Of a stretch of 64,000 nucleotides of DNA, positions 1 to 9,100 are shown piece after piece. The notes beneath the pieces are model-generated. The model saw only the letters and a list, made by a program, of their open reading frames with translations, was not told the origin of the DNA and made no database searches. The stretch is from contig NZ_JADIJC010000005.1 of assembly GCF_015278255.1 (NCBI RefSeq), positions 296,211-360,210 on the forward strand, read 5' to 3'. Position 1 is the stretch's first letter. Each line of letters begins with the position of its first letter. A program made the translations under genes and the position numbers. Source of the stretch: Microbacterium hibisci. GTDB lineage: Bacteria > Actinomycetota > Actinomycetes > Actinomycetales > Microbacteriaceae.

Positions 1-991
1 TCAGGGTCGCCTCGGGGATGACGGGGTTGACCTTGCCGGGCATGATCGACGACCCGGGCTGCAGGTCGGGGATGTGCAGCTCGCCGAGGCCGGTGTTCGG
101 GCCGGAGCCCATCCACCGCAGGTCGTTGTTGATCTTGGTCAGCGACACCGCGACGGTGCGCAGTGCGCCGGATGCCTCGACCAGGCCGTCGCGGTTGGCC
201 TGCGCTTCGAAGTGGTCCTTGGCCTCGGTGATCGGCAGCTCCGTGTCGGAGACGATCAGCTCGATGACGCGCTGCGGGAACCCGAGCGGCGTGTTGATGC
301 CGGTGCCGACGGCCGTGCCGCCGAGCGGCACCTCGGCGACGCGGGGGAGCACCGCCTGCACGCGCTCGATTCCGAGCCGGATCTGGCGGGCGTAGCCGCC
401 GAACTCCTGGCCCAGCGTCACCGGAGTCGCGTCCATGAGGTGCGTGCGACCCGACTTCACGACCGTCTTCCACAGGTCGGCCTTCGCCTCGAGGGCGACC
501 GCGAGGTGGTCGAGCGCGGGAATGAGGTCGTCGATGATCTCCTGGGTGACGGCGATGTGCACCGAGGTCGGGAACACGTCGTTCGAGGACTGCGACGCGT
601 TCACGTGGTCGTTGGGGTGCACGGTCGCTCCCAGCGACTGGGTCGCGAGCGTCGCCAGCACCTCGTTCATGTTCATGTTCGACGACGTGCCGCTGCCGGT
701 CTGGTAGACGTCGATCGGGAACTGGTCGGCGAACTCGCCGGCGATGATCCGGTCGGCGGCGCCGGCGATCGCGTCTGCGATGGCGCCGTCGAGCGTGCCG
801 AGCTCCTTGTTCGCCAGCGCGGCGGCCTTCTTGATGCGAGCCAGCGCGACGATCTGCGCCGGCTCCAGGCGGTCGCCCGAGATCGGGAAGTTCTCGACCG
901 CGCGCTGCGTCTGGGCGGCGTAGAGCGCGTTCTTGGGCACGCGCACCTCGCCCATGGTGTCGTGCTCGATGCGGTACTCGGTGTCGGTCAC
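1..991 (-). CDS. fumC: Fumarate hydratase class II, 3' end cut by the window
   Basis: Interconverts fumarate and malate in the citric acid cycle in the cytoplasm. About 330 residues are present. The aspartase/fumarase superfamily signature [11 protein letters not shown] is encoded at about 20-60, close to the truncated end, so the missing part is the C-terminal segment. The start is taken as GTG at 991 ([16 protein letters not shown]), preceded by GAGG at a good distance; the motif near the N-terminus is typical of class II fumarases. It is followed in the leftward direction by nothing visible, and its upstream neighbour is the carbonic anhydrase operon on the same strand. Family assignment is firm; the start is likely. 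Confidence 0.95.
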   Translation of the reverse strand, partial: MTDTEYRIEHDTMGEVRVPKNALYAAQTQRAVENFPISGDRLEPAQIVALARIKKAAALANKELGTLDGAIADAIAGAADRIIAGEFADQFPIDVYQTGSGTSSNMNMNEVLATLATQSLGATVHPNDHVNASQSSNDVFPTSVHIAVTQEIIDDLIPALDHLAVALEAKADLWKTVVKSGRTHLMDATPVTLGQEFGGYARQIRLGIERVQAVLPRVAEVPLGGTAVGTGINTPLGFPQRVIELIVSDTELPITEAKDHFEAQANRDGLVEASGALRTVAVSLTKINNDLRWMGSGPNTGLGELHIPDLQPGSSIMPGKVNPVIPEATL

Positions 992-1058
992 GTCGTCGTT
1001 CCTCACGTATCGGTACTGGGGGTGTCGGAGACAGAGGGATGCCGGAGGGGGCGTGCGC

Positions 1059-1709
1059 TCAGGCGGGCTCGCCGATGCCGACCATCACGTCGGGCACCGC
1101 TGTGCCTTCAGCGAGGCGGTAGTTGGCGCCGACGATGGCGAGCCGCCCCTCGGCGACGGCGGCGCTGATCAGCTCGGAGGAGTGCAGCAGCTCGCCCACC
1201 GTGTCGCGCAGGTGCTCGCGGCCGACCTCCTCGGCGTCGACGCCGTCGGGGAACACCCCGTCGACGGCCGACGCGCGCTGCACCCGGCGCACGGCCGGGA
1301 CGATCGGCGAGATGAGGCGCCAGATGTGCGGCGGCAGCGGATCGGCCTCTGGGTCGGTGCTGTCGATCGCGGCCCGGACCGCACCGCAGGCGTCATGACC
1401 GAGCACCACGATGAGCGGCACCTGCAGCACCGCCACCGCGTACTCGAGGCTGCCCACGACCGACTCGGAGACGACCTGCCCCGCGTTGCGCACCACGAAG
1501 AGGTCGCCGAGGCCCTTGTCGAAGATGATCTCGGCCGCCAGGCGCGAGTCGGCGCAGCCGAAGAGGGCTGCGCGGGGGCGCTGCCCCGCCGCGAGCTCGT
1601 GCCGGGTGTCGACATCCTGGCGGGGGTGGCGCGGCTCACCCGCCACGAAGCGCGCGTTGCCGCGCTCCATCTCCTGCCAAGCCTTCGCGGGTGTGGGCTG
1701 GTCGCTCAC
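1059..1709 (-). CDS. Beta-class carbonic anhydrase
   Basis: Catalyses reversible hydration of CO2 to bicarbonate. The protein is 216 residues. The zinc site motifs of the beta class are visible: CADSR in the N-terminal third, followed by HDACGA (His and Cys zinc ligands) about 55 residues later, with the conserved segment VVRNAGQ between them. The GTG start at 1709 overlaps the stop of the upstream DUF4245 gene in a GTGA arrangement, so the two are translationally coupled. Bicarbonate supply next to fumC and the CO2-using pathways fits a housekeeping role. Some Actinobacteria carry several paralogues; which one this is cannot be told from sequence alone. Confidence 0.93.
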   Translation of the reverse strand: MSDQPTPAKAWQEMERGNARFVAGEPRHPRQDVDTRHELAAGQRPRAALFGCADSRLAAEIIFDKGLGDLFVVRNAGQVVSESVVGSLEYAVAVLQVPLIVVLGHDACGAVRAAIDSTDPEADPLPPHIWRLISPIVPAVRRVQRASAVDGVFPDGVDAEEVGREHLRDTVGELLHSSELISAAVAEGRLAIVGANYRLAEGTAVPDVMVGIGEPA

Positions 1710-2353
1710 TCGGCCTCCTCGCGCAATGCGGTGATCTGTTCGGTGACGGAGCGCGCCGCCTGTTCGAGGGCGTCCTCGGCGGCGGAGCCGTAGATGAGCA
1801 CGATGTCGTCGCCGGCGTCGGTGGCGAGCGCGACGGAGAGGTTGCCGCTGCGGTCGGGGTCGAGGTCGTAGCGGTCCCACGTGACGCCGTCGATGGTCAC
1901 GGTGTCCTGCGGGGCGGCGCCCGAGAGCACGCGCGCGGGCCAGGATTCCTCGGCGTCGAATCCCTGCGCCACACGCAGGAAGCCGCGGTCCTCCTCGCCG
2001 GCGGGGGCGTAGACGACCGTGAACGCCCGTGCCGAGCCCTCGCCTTCGATGCCCGCCCGGTTGACGACCCATCCGTCGGACAGCTCGGGGGTGATGACGG
2101 TGCGCCCCTCGGAGGCGGCGATGCGCTCGGCCACGGCGGCGACGTCGATCGGCTCGCGCTCGGGCGCGGAGCCGCGGGGCACGCCGAAGATGACGACGGC
2201 CACGACTGCGAGAGTCGCCAGAAGTGCGGCGAGGAGGTTGCGCACGTTCTGGCTGGAGCGGTAGACGCGCGATGACTCCGCCTTGCGGTCGGCCGTCTCC
2301 TGGGGCGTCTCGGGCCGACCGAGCTCGGCGACGATGCGTGGCTCGCGCGCCAT
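1706..2353 (-). CDS. DUF4245 family membrane-anchored protein
   Basis: A 215-residue protein with a short cytoplasmic N-terminus, one transmembrane segment at about residues 37-55 (LLAALLATLAVVAVVIFG) and an extracytoplasmic domain. Length, topology and position between fumC/carbonic anhydrase and xseB match the DUF4245 family, which is widespread in Actinobacteria and has no established function. The ATG at 2353 overlaps the xseB stop codon (ATGA), and its own stop overlaps the next GTG start, so it sits in the middle of a tightly coupled operon xseB-DUF4245-carbonic anhydrase. No catalytic motif is apparent. Function is unknown. Confidence 0.8.
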   Translation of the reverse strand: MAREPRIVAELGRPETPQETADRKAESSRVYRSSQNVRNLLAALLATLAVVAVVIFGVPRGSAPEREPIDVAAVAERIAASEGRTVITPELSDGWVVNRAGIEGEGSARAFTVVYAPAGEEDRGFLRVAQGFDAEESWPARVLSGAAPQDTVTIDGVTWDRYDLDPDRSGNLSVALATDAGDDIVLIYGSAAEDALEQAARSVTEQITALREEAE

Positions 2354-2613
2354 CAGACCGCTCCGTCCGCGCCGGTGCTGCGGCTGTCGGCACGGTCGGC
2401 CGACATGCGGGCGGCCTCGAGCCGGCGCTTCGCGCCGAGGAGCCACTCCTCGCAGCGGGCGGCGAGCGCCTCGCCGCGCTCCCACAGCGCGAGCGAGTGC
2501 TCGAGGGTGGGCGCACCCTGCTCGAGTTCGGCCACGACGCGGACGAGCTCGTCGCGCGCCTGCTCGAACGAGAGGGCCGCGACGTCGCTGAGGGCGCCGC
2601 TCGACTCGGTCAT
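2353..2613 (-). CDS. xseB: Exodeoxyribonuclease VII small subunit
   Basis: An 86-residue helical protein, the small subunit of exonuclease VII, which with XseA degrades single-stranded DNA to oligonucleotides during repair. The conserved core of the family is visible as FEQARDELVRVVAELEQG followed by LEHSLALWERGEALAARCEEWL. It lies 9 nt downstream of xseA on the same strand. A TAGACT box sits 6 nt before its ATG and its TAG is also the xseA stop codon, so xseB may additionally be read from its own leaderless mRNA. Length is normal for the family. Confidence 0.93.
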   Translation of the reverse strand: MTESSGALSDVAALSFEQARDELVRVVAELEQGAPTLEHSLALWERGEALAARCEEWLLGAKRRLEAARMSADRADSRSTGADGAV

Positions 2614-2619
2614 GCCCCC

Positions 2620-2625
2620 AGTCTA
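2620..2625 (-). promoter_or_regulatory. Leaderless -10 box for xseB overlapping xseA stop
   Basis: TAGACT on the minus strand ends 6 nt before the xseB ATG. Its first three bases are the xseA TAG stop codon. No convincing -35 is seen. Spacing fits a transcript that begins at or next to the start codon. Confidence 0.5.
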
Positions 2626-3960
2626 GTTGGGCGCGGGGGAGGCTCCGTCCGCGCCTCCGTCCGCGCGCGGCACGACTCCGCCCGCGCCGGCCTCGGCGAC
2701 CTCGCCGTCGGAGCGGGCTGCGAACGATCCTCGCCCGACGGTGACGACGACGGGGGTGGACGCCGGAGCCTGGGCCGCGTCGCGCACGATGACGCCGTCG
2801 GCCAGGTGCGCGATGGCGTATCCGCGGGCGAGCGTCGAGGCGGGGGACAGCGCCCGGAGCGTCGCCCGCAGCTCGGCGGTGCGGCGCTCGTGCGTCTGCA
2901 GCGTCCGGTCGACGCGGTCGCGTCCGCGCGCCGCGAGCAGCTCGACCTCGTGCGCGCGGGTGGTCAGCAGCGTCTCCGGAGCGCGCAGCACGGGGCGGGA
3001 CCGCAGCTGCTCGAGCTGGGCGATGTCGTGGGTGAGGCGCTGCGTCAGGCGCGAGGTCAGCCGCGAGCGGAGCTGCGCGACGAGGGCCCGCTGCTCGGCG
3101 ACGTCGGGCACCACGCGCTTGGCCGCGTCCGTGGGCGTGGAAGCCCGGAGGTCGGCGATGTCATCGAGCAGCGGATGGTCGTTCTCGTGCCCGATCGCGC
3201 TGACGACCGGAGTGGATGCCGCCGCCACAGCCCGCAGCAGACGCTCGTCGCTGAAGCCGAGGAGCGTCTGCGGGTCGCCGCCGCCGCGGGCGATGATGAT
3301 GACGTCCACGTCGGGCGCGGCATCCAGCGCCTTCAGCGCCGCGATCGTCTCGGGCACGCACCGGTCGCCCTGCACCGCCGCGTACTTCGTGACGAACCGC
3401 ACCTGCGGCCACCGCAGCTCGGCGTTGCGGTGGACGTCCTTCTCGGCATCCGAGTTCTCACCGGTGATCAGGCCGATCAGGTGCGGCAGGAAGGGGAGGG
3501 GCTTCTTGCGGGACGAGTCGAACAGCCCCTCCGACCGCAGCTGCGCGCGCAGCCGCTCCAGACGCTCGAGCTGGTCGCCGAGGCCGACGTGCCGCATGGC
3601 CGACACCGAGAAGCCGAAGTCGCCGTTCTTGGGGAAGTAGTCGGCCTTCACGCACGCGATCACATGGTCGCCCACCCTGAGGTCGCCGGGCAGCCGATCG
3701 CGGGTCGACGACCAGATGCGGAACGAGATGGTGGCGTCGGCGGCGAGATCCTTCAACCGCCCGAAGACGTTGCCGCCGCGCTGGTTCCACGCCGTGATCT
3801 CGCCCTCGACCCACACCGAGCCCCACGTCTGCACGAAGCCGCGGATCGTGTCATTGAGACGGGCGACGGAGGTCGGAGCCTGCGGCGTCGAGTCGCGCGG
3901 CCGCACCGAGTCGGCGGGCGGGGGCTCGCCGGGGACGATGGCCGGCTGGAAACTCGTCAT
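2623..3960 (-). CDS. xseA: Exodeoxyribonuclease VII large subunit
   Basis: Catalytic subunit of exonuclease VII, 445 residues. The order of parts fits the family: an N-terminal OB-fold (about residues 25-115, with VWVEGEITAWNQRGGNVFGRL), a catalytic domain with ARGGGDPQTLLGFSDE and SAIGHENDHPLLDDIADLRASTPTDAA, then a long helical C-terminal region that wraps the small subunits. The ATG at 3960 is preceded by GAAAGGA at the right distance; an upstream in-frame extension lacks family similarity and was not used. It diverges from ispH and is followed directly by xseB. Confidence 0.96.
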   Translation of the reverse strand: MTSFQPAIVPGEPPPADSVRPRDSTPQAPTSVARLNDTIRGFVQTWGSVWVEGEITAWNQRGGNVFGRLKDLAADATISFRIWSSTRDRLPGDLRVGDHVIACVKADYFPKNGDFGFSVSAMRHVGLGDQLERLERLRAQLRSEGLFDSSRKKPLPFLPHLIGLITGENSDAEKDVHRNAELRWPQVRFVTKYAAVQGDRCVPETIAALKALDAAPDVDVIIIARGGGDPQTLLGFSDERLLRAVAAASTPVVSAIGHENDHPLLDDIADLRASTPTDAAKRVVPDVAEQRALVAQLRSRLTSRLTQRLTHDIAQLEQLRSRPVLRAPETLLTTRAHEVELLAARGRDRVDRTLQTHERRTAELRATLRALSPASTLARGYAIAHLADGVIVRDAAQAPASTPVVVTVGRGSFAARSDGEVAEAGAGGVVPRADGGADGASPAPN

Positions 3961-4021
3961 GCGGTCCTTTCGTGTCCGAGCGCGCGTGGCGGCACCGAGG
4001 CTCCGTTCAGGAGGCCGCCCG

Positions 4022-4027
4022 TAGAAT
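4022..4027 (+). promoter_or_regulatory. Leaderless -10 box for ispH
   Basis: TAGAAT is followed by 6 nt and the GTG at 4034, which places the transcription start at the start codon. The GTG has no separate Shine-Dalgarno at normal distance, consistent with a leaderless message. Confidence 0.6.
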
Positions 4028-4033
4028 CGAGGG

Positions 4034-5125
4034 GTGAGCACCAGCACTGTGGGACAGACCACTGCGAGTCGGCCCCCTGTGAGCATGCCCGTCCCCCGCA
4101 TCCCGCGGCGGCGCGAACCGCTCCAGGATATCGCCGGGACCGGACAGAAGCGGGTGCTGCTGGCATCCCCCCGCGGCTACTGCGCGGGCGTGGACCGCGC
4201 CGTGATCGCCGTCGAGAAGGCGCTCGAGCGCTACGGCGCGCCGGTGTACGTGCGCAAGCAGATCGTGCACAACATCCACGTCGTCACCGAGCTCGAGAAG
4301 GCGGGGGCGATCTTCGTCGAGGAGGTCGACGAGGTGCCGGAGGGCGCCCACGTCGTCTTCAGCGCACACGGGGTGTCGCCGGCTGTCGTGAACGCGGCAT
4401 CCGATCGCGGCCTCCGCGCCATCGACGCGACGTGCCCGCTCGTCACCAAGGTGCACCGCGAGGCGGTGCGCTTCGCCCGCGACGACTTCGAGATCCTGCT
4501 CATCGGCCATGTCGGCCACGAGGAGGTCGAGGGCACCGCCGGCGAGGCGCCCGACCACGTGACGATCGTCAACTCGCCCGACGAGGCCGACACCATCGAG
4601 GTGCGCGACCCGTCGAAGGTCGTCTGGCTGTCGCAGACCACGCTCTCGGTCGACGAGACCATGGAGACCGTGCGGCGCCTGCGCGCGCGGTTCCCCGAGC
4701 TGCAGGATCCGCCCTCGGACGACATCTGCTACGCCACGCAGAACCGCCAGGTGGCGATCAAGAAGGTGGCGAAGAACGCCGACCTCGTGATCGTCGTCGG
4801 CTCCGCCAACTCGTCGAACAGCGTGCGGCTCGTGGAGGTCGCGCTCGAGTACGGCGCGAAGGCCGCGTACCGCGTGGACTACGCCGACGAGGTCGAGCAG
4901 GCGTGGCTCGAGGGCGTCGAGACGGTCGGCGTCACCAGCGGCGCCTCGGTGCCGGACGTTCTCGTGCAGGAAGTGCTGCGCGACCTCGCCGCCGCGGGCT
5001 ATCGCGACGTCGAGGAGGTGCGCACGGCTGAGGAGGACCTGCAGTTCTCCCTCCCGAAGGAGCTGCGCACGGATGCCGCGGGAAAGCGCGACGACCGCGC
5101 CCTCGGCGGCCGGACCCGCGCATGA
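4034..5125 (+). CDS. ispH: 4-hydroxy-3-methylbut-2-enyl diphosphate reductase
   Basis: Last enzyme of the MEP pathway, an iron-sulfur protein that makes IPP and DMAPP. The protein has 363 residues. The three cluster cysteines are in [20 protein letters not shown] and [11 protein letters not shown], and the family motif SAHGVSP is present, as is GSANSSNS of the substrate site. The GTG at 4034 follows a TAGAAT box by 6 nt; an ATG at 4085 is a possible alternative, since the first ~35 residues are a basic, Pro-rich extension beyond the usual IspH start. Its stop overlaps the next ATG (ATGA), so it is coupled to the membrane protein downstream. Confidence 0.96.
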   Translation: MSTSTVGQTTASRPPVSMPVPRIPRRREPLQDIAGTGQKRVLLASPRGYCAGVDRAVIAVEKALERYGAPVYVRKQIVHNIHVVTELEKAGAIFVEEVDEVPEGAHVVFSAHGVSPAVVNAASDRGLRAIDATCPLVTKVHREAVRFARDDFEILLIGHVGHEEVEGTAGEAPDHVTIVNSPDEADTIEVRDPSKVVWLSQTTLSVDETMETVRRLRARFPELQDPPSDDICYATQNRQVAIKKVAKNADLVIVVGSANSSNSVRLVEVALEYGAKAAYRVDYADEVEQAWLEGVETVGVTSGASVPDVLVQEVLRDLAAAGYRDVEEVRTAEEDLQFSLPKELRTDAAGKRDDRALGGRTRA

Positions 5126-5733
5126 CCGACGCCTCGGACGACCCCCGCGCCGCGGGTCGCGCCGTGACCCCGGAACCGAGCGTCGAGGTCCGCCGGTCGC
5201 GTCCGCAGTACGGCGAGTACGCCACGCCCGAGGAGCAGCGGGCCCGCATCCAGCAGCCCGCGCCGTGGCAGCTGGCGGCTGTGGCGCCGGTGATGACGGA
5301 TGCCGTGGACCCCGGCATCCCGTCGGATCCGCCCGTCGCCGCCGAGAAGCGTCAGCGGCCCGTCGACCGCATCATCACGTTCGCACTTCTCGCCTACGGG
5401 CTCGTCAACGTCATCTCGTCGGTGCCGGCGTTCCTCGACTACGGCGCGTACGCCGAGACGATTCTGGCGGCCATCGGCGCCGAGGCCGAGGTGTCGGATC
5501 CGGCCGGCGGGAGGGCGTGGGGCATCGCGGCGGTGATCGTCCTCACCATCGGCTGGTGCGCGACGGCGGTGGTCTCGGTGTGGAGCATGCGGGCCGGGCG
5601 TCTGACGTGGTGGATCCCGCTGGTCGGCGGCGTCGTGTTCATCTTCCTGGCGGGCGCGCTGATGACGATCCCGCTCATGAACGACCCCGCGGTGTGGCAG
5701 GCGGTCTTCGAGAGCGCCGGCGGAGCCGGCTGA
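5122..5733 (+). CDS. DUF6264-like membrane protein
   Basis: A 203-residue protein with a hydrophilic N-terminal ~85 residues followed by three transmembrane stretches: about 86-108 ([20 protein letters not shown]), 135-155 ([20 protein letters not shown]) and 165-185 ([19 protein letters not shown]). It is translationally coupled to ispH by an ATGA overlap. Proteins of this length and topology occur at this locus in Microbacteriaceae and I believe they are called DUF6264; the function is unknown. No enzymatic motif is visible. Co-expression with ispH suggests, but does not show, a role related to envelope or isoprenoid metabolism. Confidence 0.7.
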   Translation: MTDASDDPRAAGRAVTPEPSVEVRRSRPQYGEYATPEEQRARIQQPAPWQLAAVAPVMTDAVDPGIPSDPPVAAEKRQRPVDRIITFALLAYGLVNVISSVPAFLDYGAYAETILAAIGAEAEVSDPAGGRAWGIAAVIVLTIGWCATAVVSVWSMRAGRLTWWIPLVGGVVFIFLAGALMTIPLMNDPAVWQAVFESAGGAG

Positions 5734-5815
5734 GCACCTCCGCGGCACGCTGACGCCCGCGCCGCCCGCGCGAGGTGCATACTCGGGAGGACGGCGCGAG
5801 GTCGCGCGGATCACC

Positions 5816-5843
5816 TGAACCTGCGGGTGACGGCTCTCGTGTC
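5816..5843 (+). promoter_or_regulatory. SigL-type ECF promoter before the sigma gene
   Basis: TGAACC (5816-5821), 16 nt, then CGTGTC (5838-5843). This matches the TGAACC-N16/18-CGT consensus described for mycobacterial SigL. The sigma gene starts 18 nt downstream with a GGGAGGTGA ribosome site between, so the arrangement fits autoregulation. Confidence 0.65.
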
Positions 5844-5861
5844 TCCTGCGGGAGGTGACGG

Positions 5862-6401
5862 ATGCCGCACCACAGCGTGGACCGCCGCGCCGGCGCCGCG
5901 GGCCGGGACGCCGCGCGGCTGGCCGCCCTCTACGACGCGCACGCGGCTCCCGTCTGGCGCTACGTGGTGCACCTCACCGGCGATCGCACCGGCGCCGACG
6001 ACATCGTGCAGGAGACCATGCTGCGCGCGTGGCGGACGCCGCGGATCCTCGAGCAGGACCCGTCGACGACGCGGTCGTGGATGTTCACGGTGGCCCGGCA
6101 CCTCGTCATCGACGAGGCGCGCAGCGCGCACCGGCGCCGCGAGATCGACGTGGCCGAGGTTCCCGAGCGCACCACGCCCGACGCGACCGACGCCCTGTTC
6201 GAGGCGATCCTCGTGGAGGAGGCGCTCGCCGCGCTGACGACGGACCATCGGGCCGTCGTCATCCGCGCGTACTACCGCGGGCAGACGGTCGCCGAGATGG
6301 CGGGCGATCTCGAGATCCCGGAGGGCACGGTCAAGTCCCGCCTCCACTACGGGCTGCGCGCGCTCCGGCTCACCCTGCAGGAGAAGGGGGTGACGCGATG
6401 A
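5862..6401 (+). CDS. ECF RNA polymerase sigma factor (SigL/SigK-like group)
   Basis: A 179-residue extracytoplasmic-function sigma factor. Region 2 lies at about residues 20-95 (LYDAHAAPVWRYVVHLTG, ADDIVQETMLRAWR, RSWMFTVARHLVIDEARS) and region 4 at about 125-175 with the helix-turn-helix QTVAEMAGDLEIPEGTVKSRL. It is followed by an anti-sigma factor whose ATG overlaps its stop. The promoter upstream has the form recognised by mycobacterial SigL, and that pair (SigL with RslA) has the same order and size, so it is probably autoregulated and released by an envelope or redox signal. The start at 5862 is set by GGGAGGTGA. Confidence 0.92.
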   Translation: MPHHSVDRRAGAAGRDAARLAALYDAHAAPVWRYVVHLTGDRTGADDIVQETMLRAWRTPRILEQDPSTTRSWMFTVARHLVIDEARSAHRRREIDVAEVPERTTPDATDALFEAILVEEALAALTTDHRAVVIRAYYRGQTVAEMAGDLEIPEGTVKSRLHYGLRALRLTLQEKGVTR

Positions 6402-7096
6402 GCACCGATCACGTCGACTTCGCCGACTGGGATGCCGCGTACGTGGTGCGGGCGCTCAGCGTGGAGGACCGCCGCAGCTACGAGGCGCACCTGGACGGAT
6501 GTGTCCTCTGCCGCGCGGCCATCGGCGAGCTCGCGCCTACGCTGGGCCTGCTCGCGCGCGTCGACCCGGCGCGCGCGGAGGCGCTGCTGGATCCCGCGAC
6601 GGGGACCGGCCCGGACCAGGGCATGCGGGAGCGGGTCGTGCTGCGCGGCGTCCGGGAGGCGCGGCGGCGGCGCCTGCTGGCATGGGGCGGCGGACTCGCC
6701 GCCGCGGCGACACTGGCGGTCATCGTCGGCTTCGCGGTGACGTCGGCTGTCGCCCCCGTCGCCGGACCCGACGAGGTCGTAGCGCTGGAGGCGGTGACGG
6801 ATGTGCCGCTGACGGCGGAGATCGAACTGACCGAGGTCGCGTGGGGGACGCGCATCGAGATGGTGTGCCACTACCCGCCCAGCAGCGACCCGTATGACGA
6901 CGGACAGGAGTGGCCGTACGTGCTCGTGGTCACCGCCACCGACGGCACGTCGAGCGAGCTGTCGTCGTGGCGCGCGGGGCCGGGGACGACCGCGCGGCTC
7001 GACGCCGGCACCGCTCTGGATCGCGACGAGATCGCCGCGCTCGAGGTGCGTGCCGTCTCCGACGGCCGCGTGCTGCTGCGCGGCGAGCCGCGCTGA
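6398..7096 (+). CDS. Zinc-associated membrane anti-sigma factor
   Basis: A 232-residue partner of the preceding ECF sigma factor. The N-terminal cytoplasmic domain carries the ZAS motif H31-x3-C35-x2-C38, which in this family binds zinc and responds to oxidation or a membrane signal. A transmembrane helix follows at about residues 91-115 (LAAAATLAVIVGFAVTSAVA). The C-terminal ~115 residues form a small extracytoplasmic domain of the anti-sigma-K/RskA C-terminal kind, with two half motifs containing WPYVLVVTATDG. ATGA overlap with the sigma gene ensures stoichiometric synthesis. The nearest characterised analogue by architecture is RslA. Confidence 0.88.
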   Translation: MSTDHVDFADWDAAYVVRALSVEDRRSYEAHLDGCVLCRAAIGELAPTLGLLARVDPARAEALLDPATGTGPDQGMRERVVLRGVREARRRRLLAWGGGLAAAATLAVIVGFAVTSAVAPVAGPDEVVALEAVTDVPLTAEIELTEVAWGTRIEMVCHYPPSSDPYDDGQEWPYVLVVTATDGTSSELSSWRAGPGTTARLDAGTALDRDEIAALEVRAVSDGRVLLRGEPR

Positions 7097-7231
7097 GCCG
7101 GTCGGCGCCTCCGCGAGCGCCCGACGACCTCGGCGACCGTCCGGCGCAAGGTCGACGAGCGGCGCGCCGCGCTCTCCTGACGGCCGAAGCGCGCCCCGTC
7201 GAGGCCTGGTGGTCAGGTTCCTGGCCGCCGC

Positions 7232-7237
7232 TAGGAT
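7232..7237 (+). promoter_or_regulatory. Leaderless -10 box for the MOSC gene
   Basis: TAGGAT, 6 nt spacer, ATG at 7244; no Shine-Dalgarno in the spacer. Confidence 0.55.
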
Positions 7238-7243
7238 GAGCGG

Positions 7244-7795
7244 ATGCCCCGCCTCGTCGCCGTCTGCGCCGTCCGCCAGCTGCGTCCGGACTCGGGGCCG
7301 GTCGGCGTCACGGCGATCGACAAGGGTCCCATCGACGGATCGGTGCGCATCGGTCCGTACGGCGTGCGCAGCGACGTGCAGGCGAGCCGCAAGCACCACG
7401 GCGGACTCGACAAGGCGCTCTACGCCTATTCGCAGGAGGATGCCGCCTACTGGGAGTCCGAGCTCGGCCGTGAGCTGCCGCCGGGCTGGTTCGGCGAGAA
7501 CCTGCGGGTGGACGGGCTCGACGTCAATGACGCACGCATCGGCGAGCGATGGCGCATCGGCGACCGGGTGGAGGTCGAGGTGACGATGCCGCGCACGCCC
7601 TGCCAGACCTTCGCCCGGTGGGTCGGCGGTCCCGATGCCCGTGGCTGGGTCAAGCGCTTCTCGAACGCGCGCCGTCTCGGACCGTACCTCCGGGTCGTGC
7701 GCGCCGGGAGCGTGCGGGCGGGCGACGAGATCGTCGTCGTGCACCGCCCGGACGACGCACCCGGCTTGCTCGACCGCTACGTCGACCCGGAATAG
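7244..7795 (+). CDS. MOSC domain protein (YiiM-like)
   Basis: A 183-residue stand-alone MOSC protein. MOSC domains carry sulfur from a conserved cysteine to molybdenum cofactor enzymes or act in detoxification of N-hydroxylated bases (YiiM/YuaD type). The domain fills the protein: GVRSDVQASRKHHGGLDKALYAY near the N-terminus, WFGENLRVDGLD in the middle, then PRTPCQTF, whose Cys at about residue 125 is the presumed sulfur carrier. It is monocistronic, read from a leaderless promoter, and converges on fba with a strong hairpin between them. Physiological substrate is not known. Confidence 0.88.
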   Translation: MPRLVAVCAVRQLRPDSGPVGVTAIDKGPIDGSVRIGPYGVRSDVQASRKHHGGLDKALYAYSQEDAAYWESELGRELPPGWFGENLRVDGLDVNDARIGERWRIGDRVEVEVTMPRTPCQTFARWVGGPDARGWVKRFSNARRLGPYLRVVRAGSVRAGDEIVVVHRPDDAPGLLDRYVDPE

Positions 7796-7811
7796 GCCTG
7801 GCTGCAGACGA

Positions 7812-7860
7812 CGGATGCCGCACCCCCGGGCCTCTCGCGAGGCCGGGGACGCGGCATCCG
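7812..7860. terminator. Bidirectional hairpin terminator between the MOSC gene and fba
   Basis: The arms read CGGATGCCGC ... GGGCCTC and GAGGCC ... GCGGCATCCG around a TCGC loop, with one bulge in the 22-23 bp stem. It lies between convergent stops and is built on the GGATGCC heptamer. No U-tract is present. Confidence 0.75.
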
Positions 7861-7878
7861 GTGTGCCGTTCTCGGTGC

Positions 7879-8910
<1,032 letters not shown>

Positions 8911-9026
8911 GAGTGCTCCCTTTGATCGAGTGGGGTTCACGCAAACTCTACCCAAGCGCCGGTGAGTGGCATCGGCTGACGTCGGCCGGCGTGCGCGGGA
9001 AAACCACGTCCCTGCGGTATCGGAAA

Positions 9027-9038
9027 GAATCGCGATTC
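9027..9038. promoter_or_regulatory. Palindrome in the fba/glpX intergenic region
   Basis: GAATCGCGATTC is a perfect 12-bp palindrome in a less G+C-rich stretch between the divergent starts of fba and glpX, with near-matching flanks (GGAAA / CCTTC). It looks like a regulator binding site; no regulator can be named from the sequence. Confidence 0.4.
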
Positions 9039-9087
9039 CTTCAGTTGCCGCCGAGTGAAATTCCGCTGAATCGAGCACCAGACTGGC

Positions 9088-9093
9088 TAGGCT
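9088..9093 (+). promoter_or_regulatory. Leaderless -10 box for glpX
   Basis: TAGGCT, 7 nt spacer, ATG at 9101. Confidence 0.5.
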
Positions 9094-9100
9094 GACCGAC

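Noticed and set aside
2224..5031. A 935-codon plus-strand frame across xseB, xseA and ispH
   Set aside because: Low-complexity Arg/Gly/Ala product with no motifs; it runs antisense to xseA and in a different frame to ispH.
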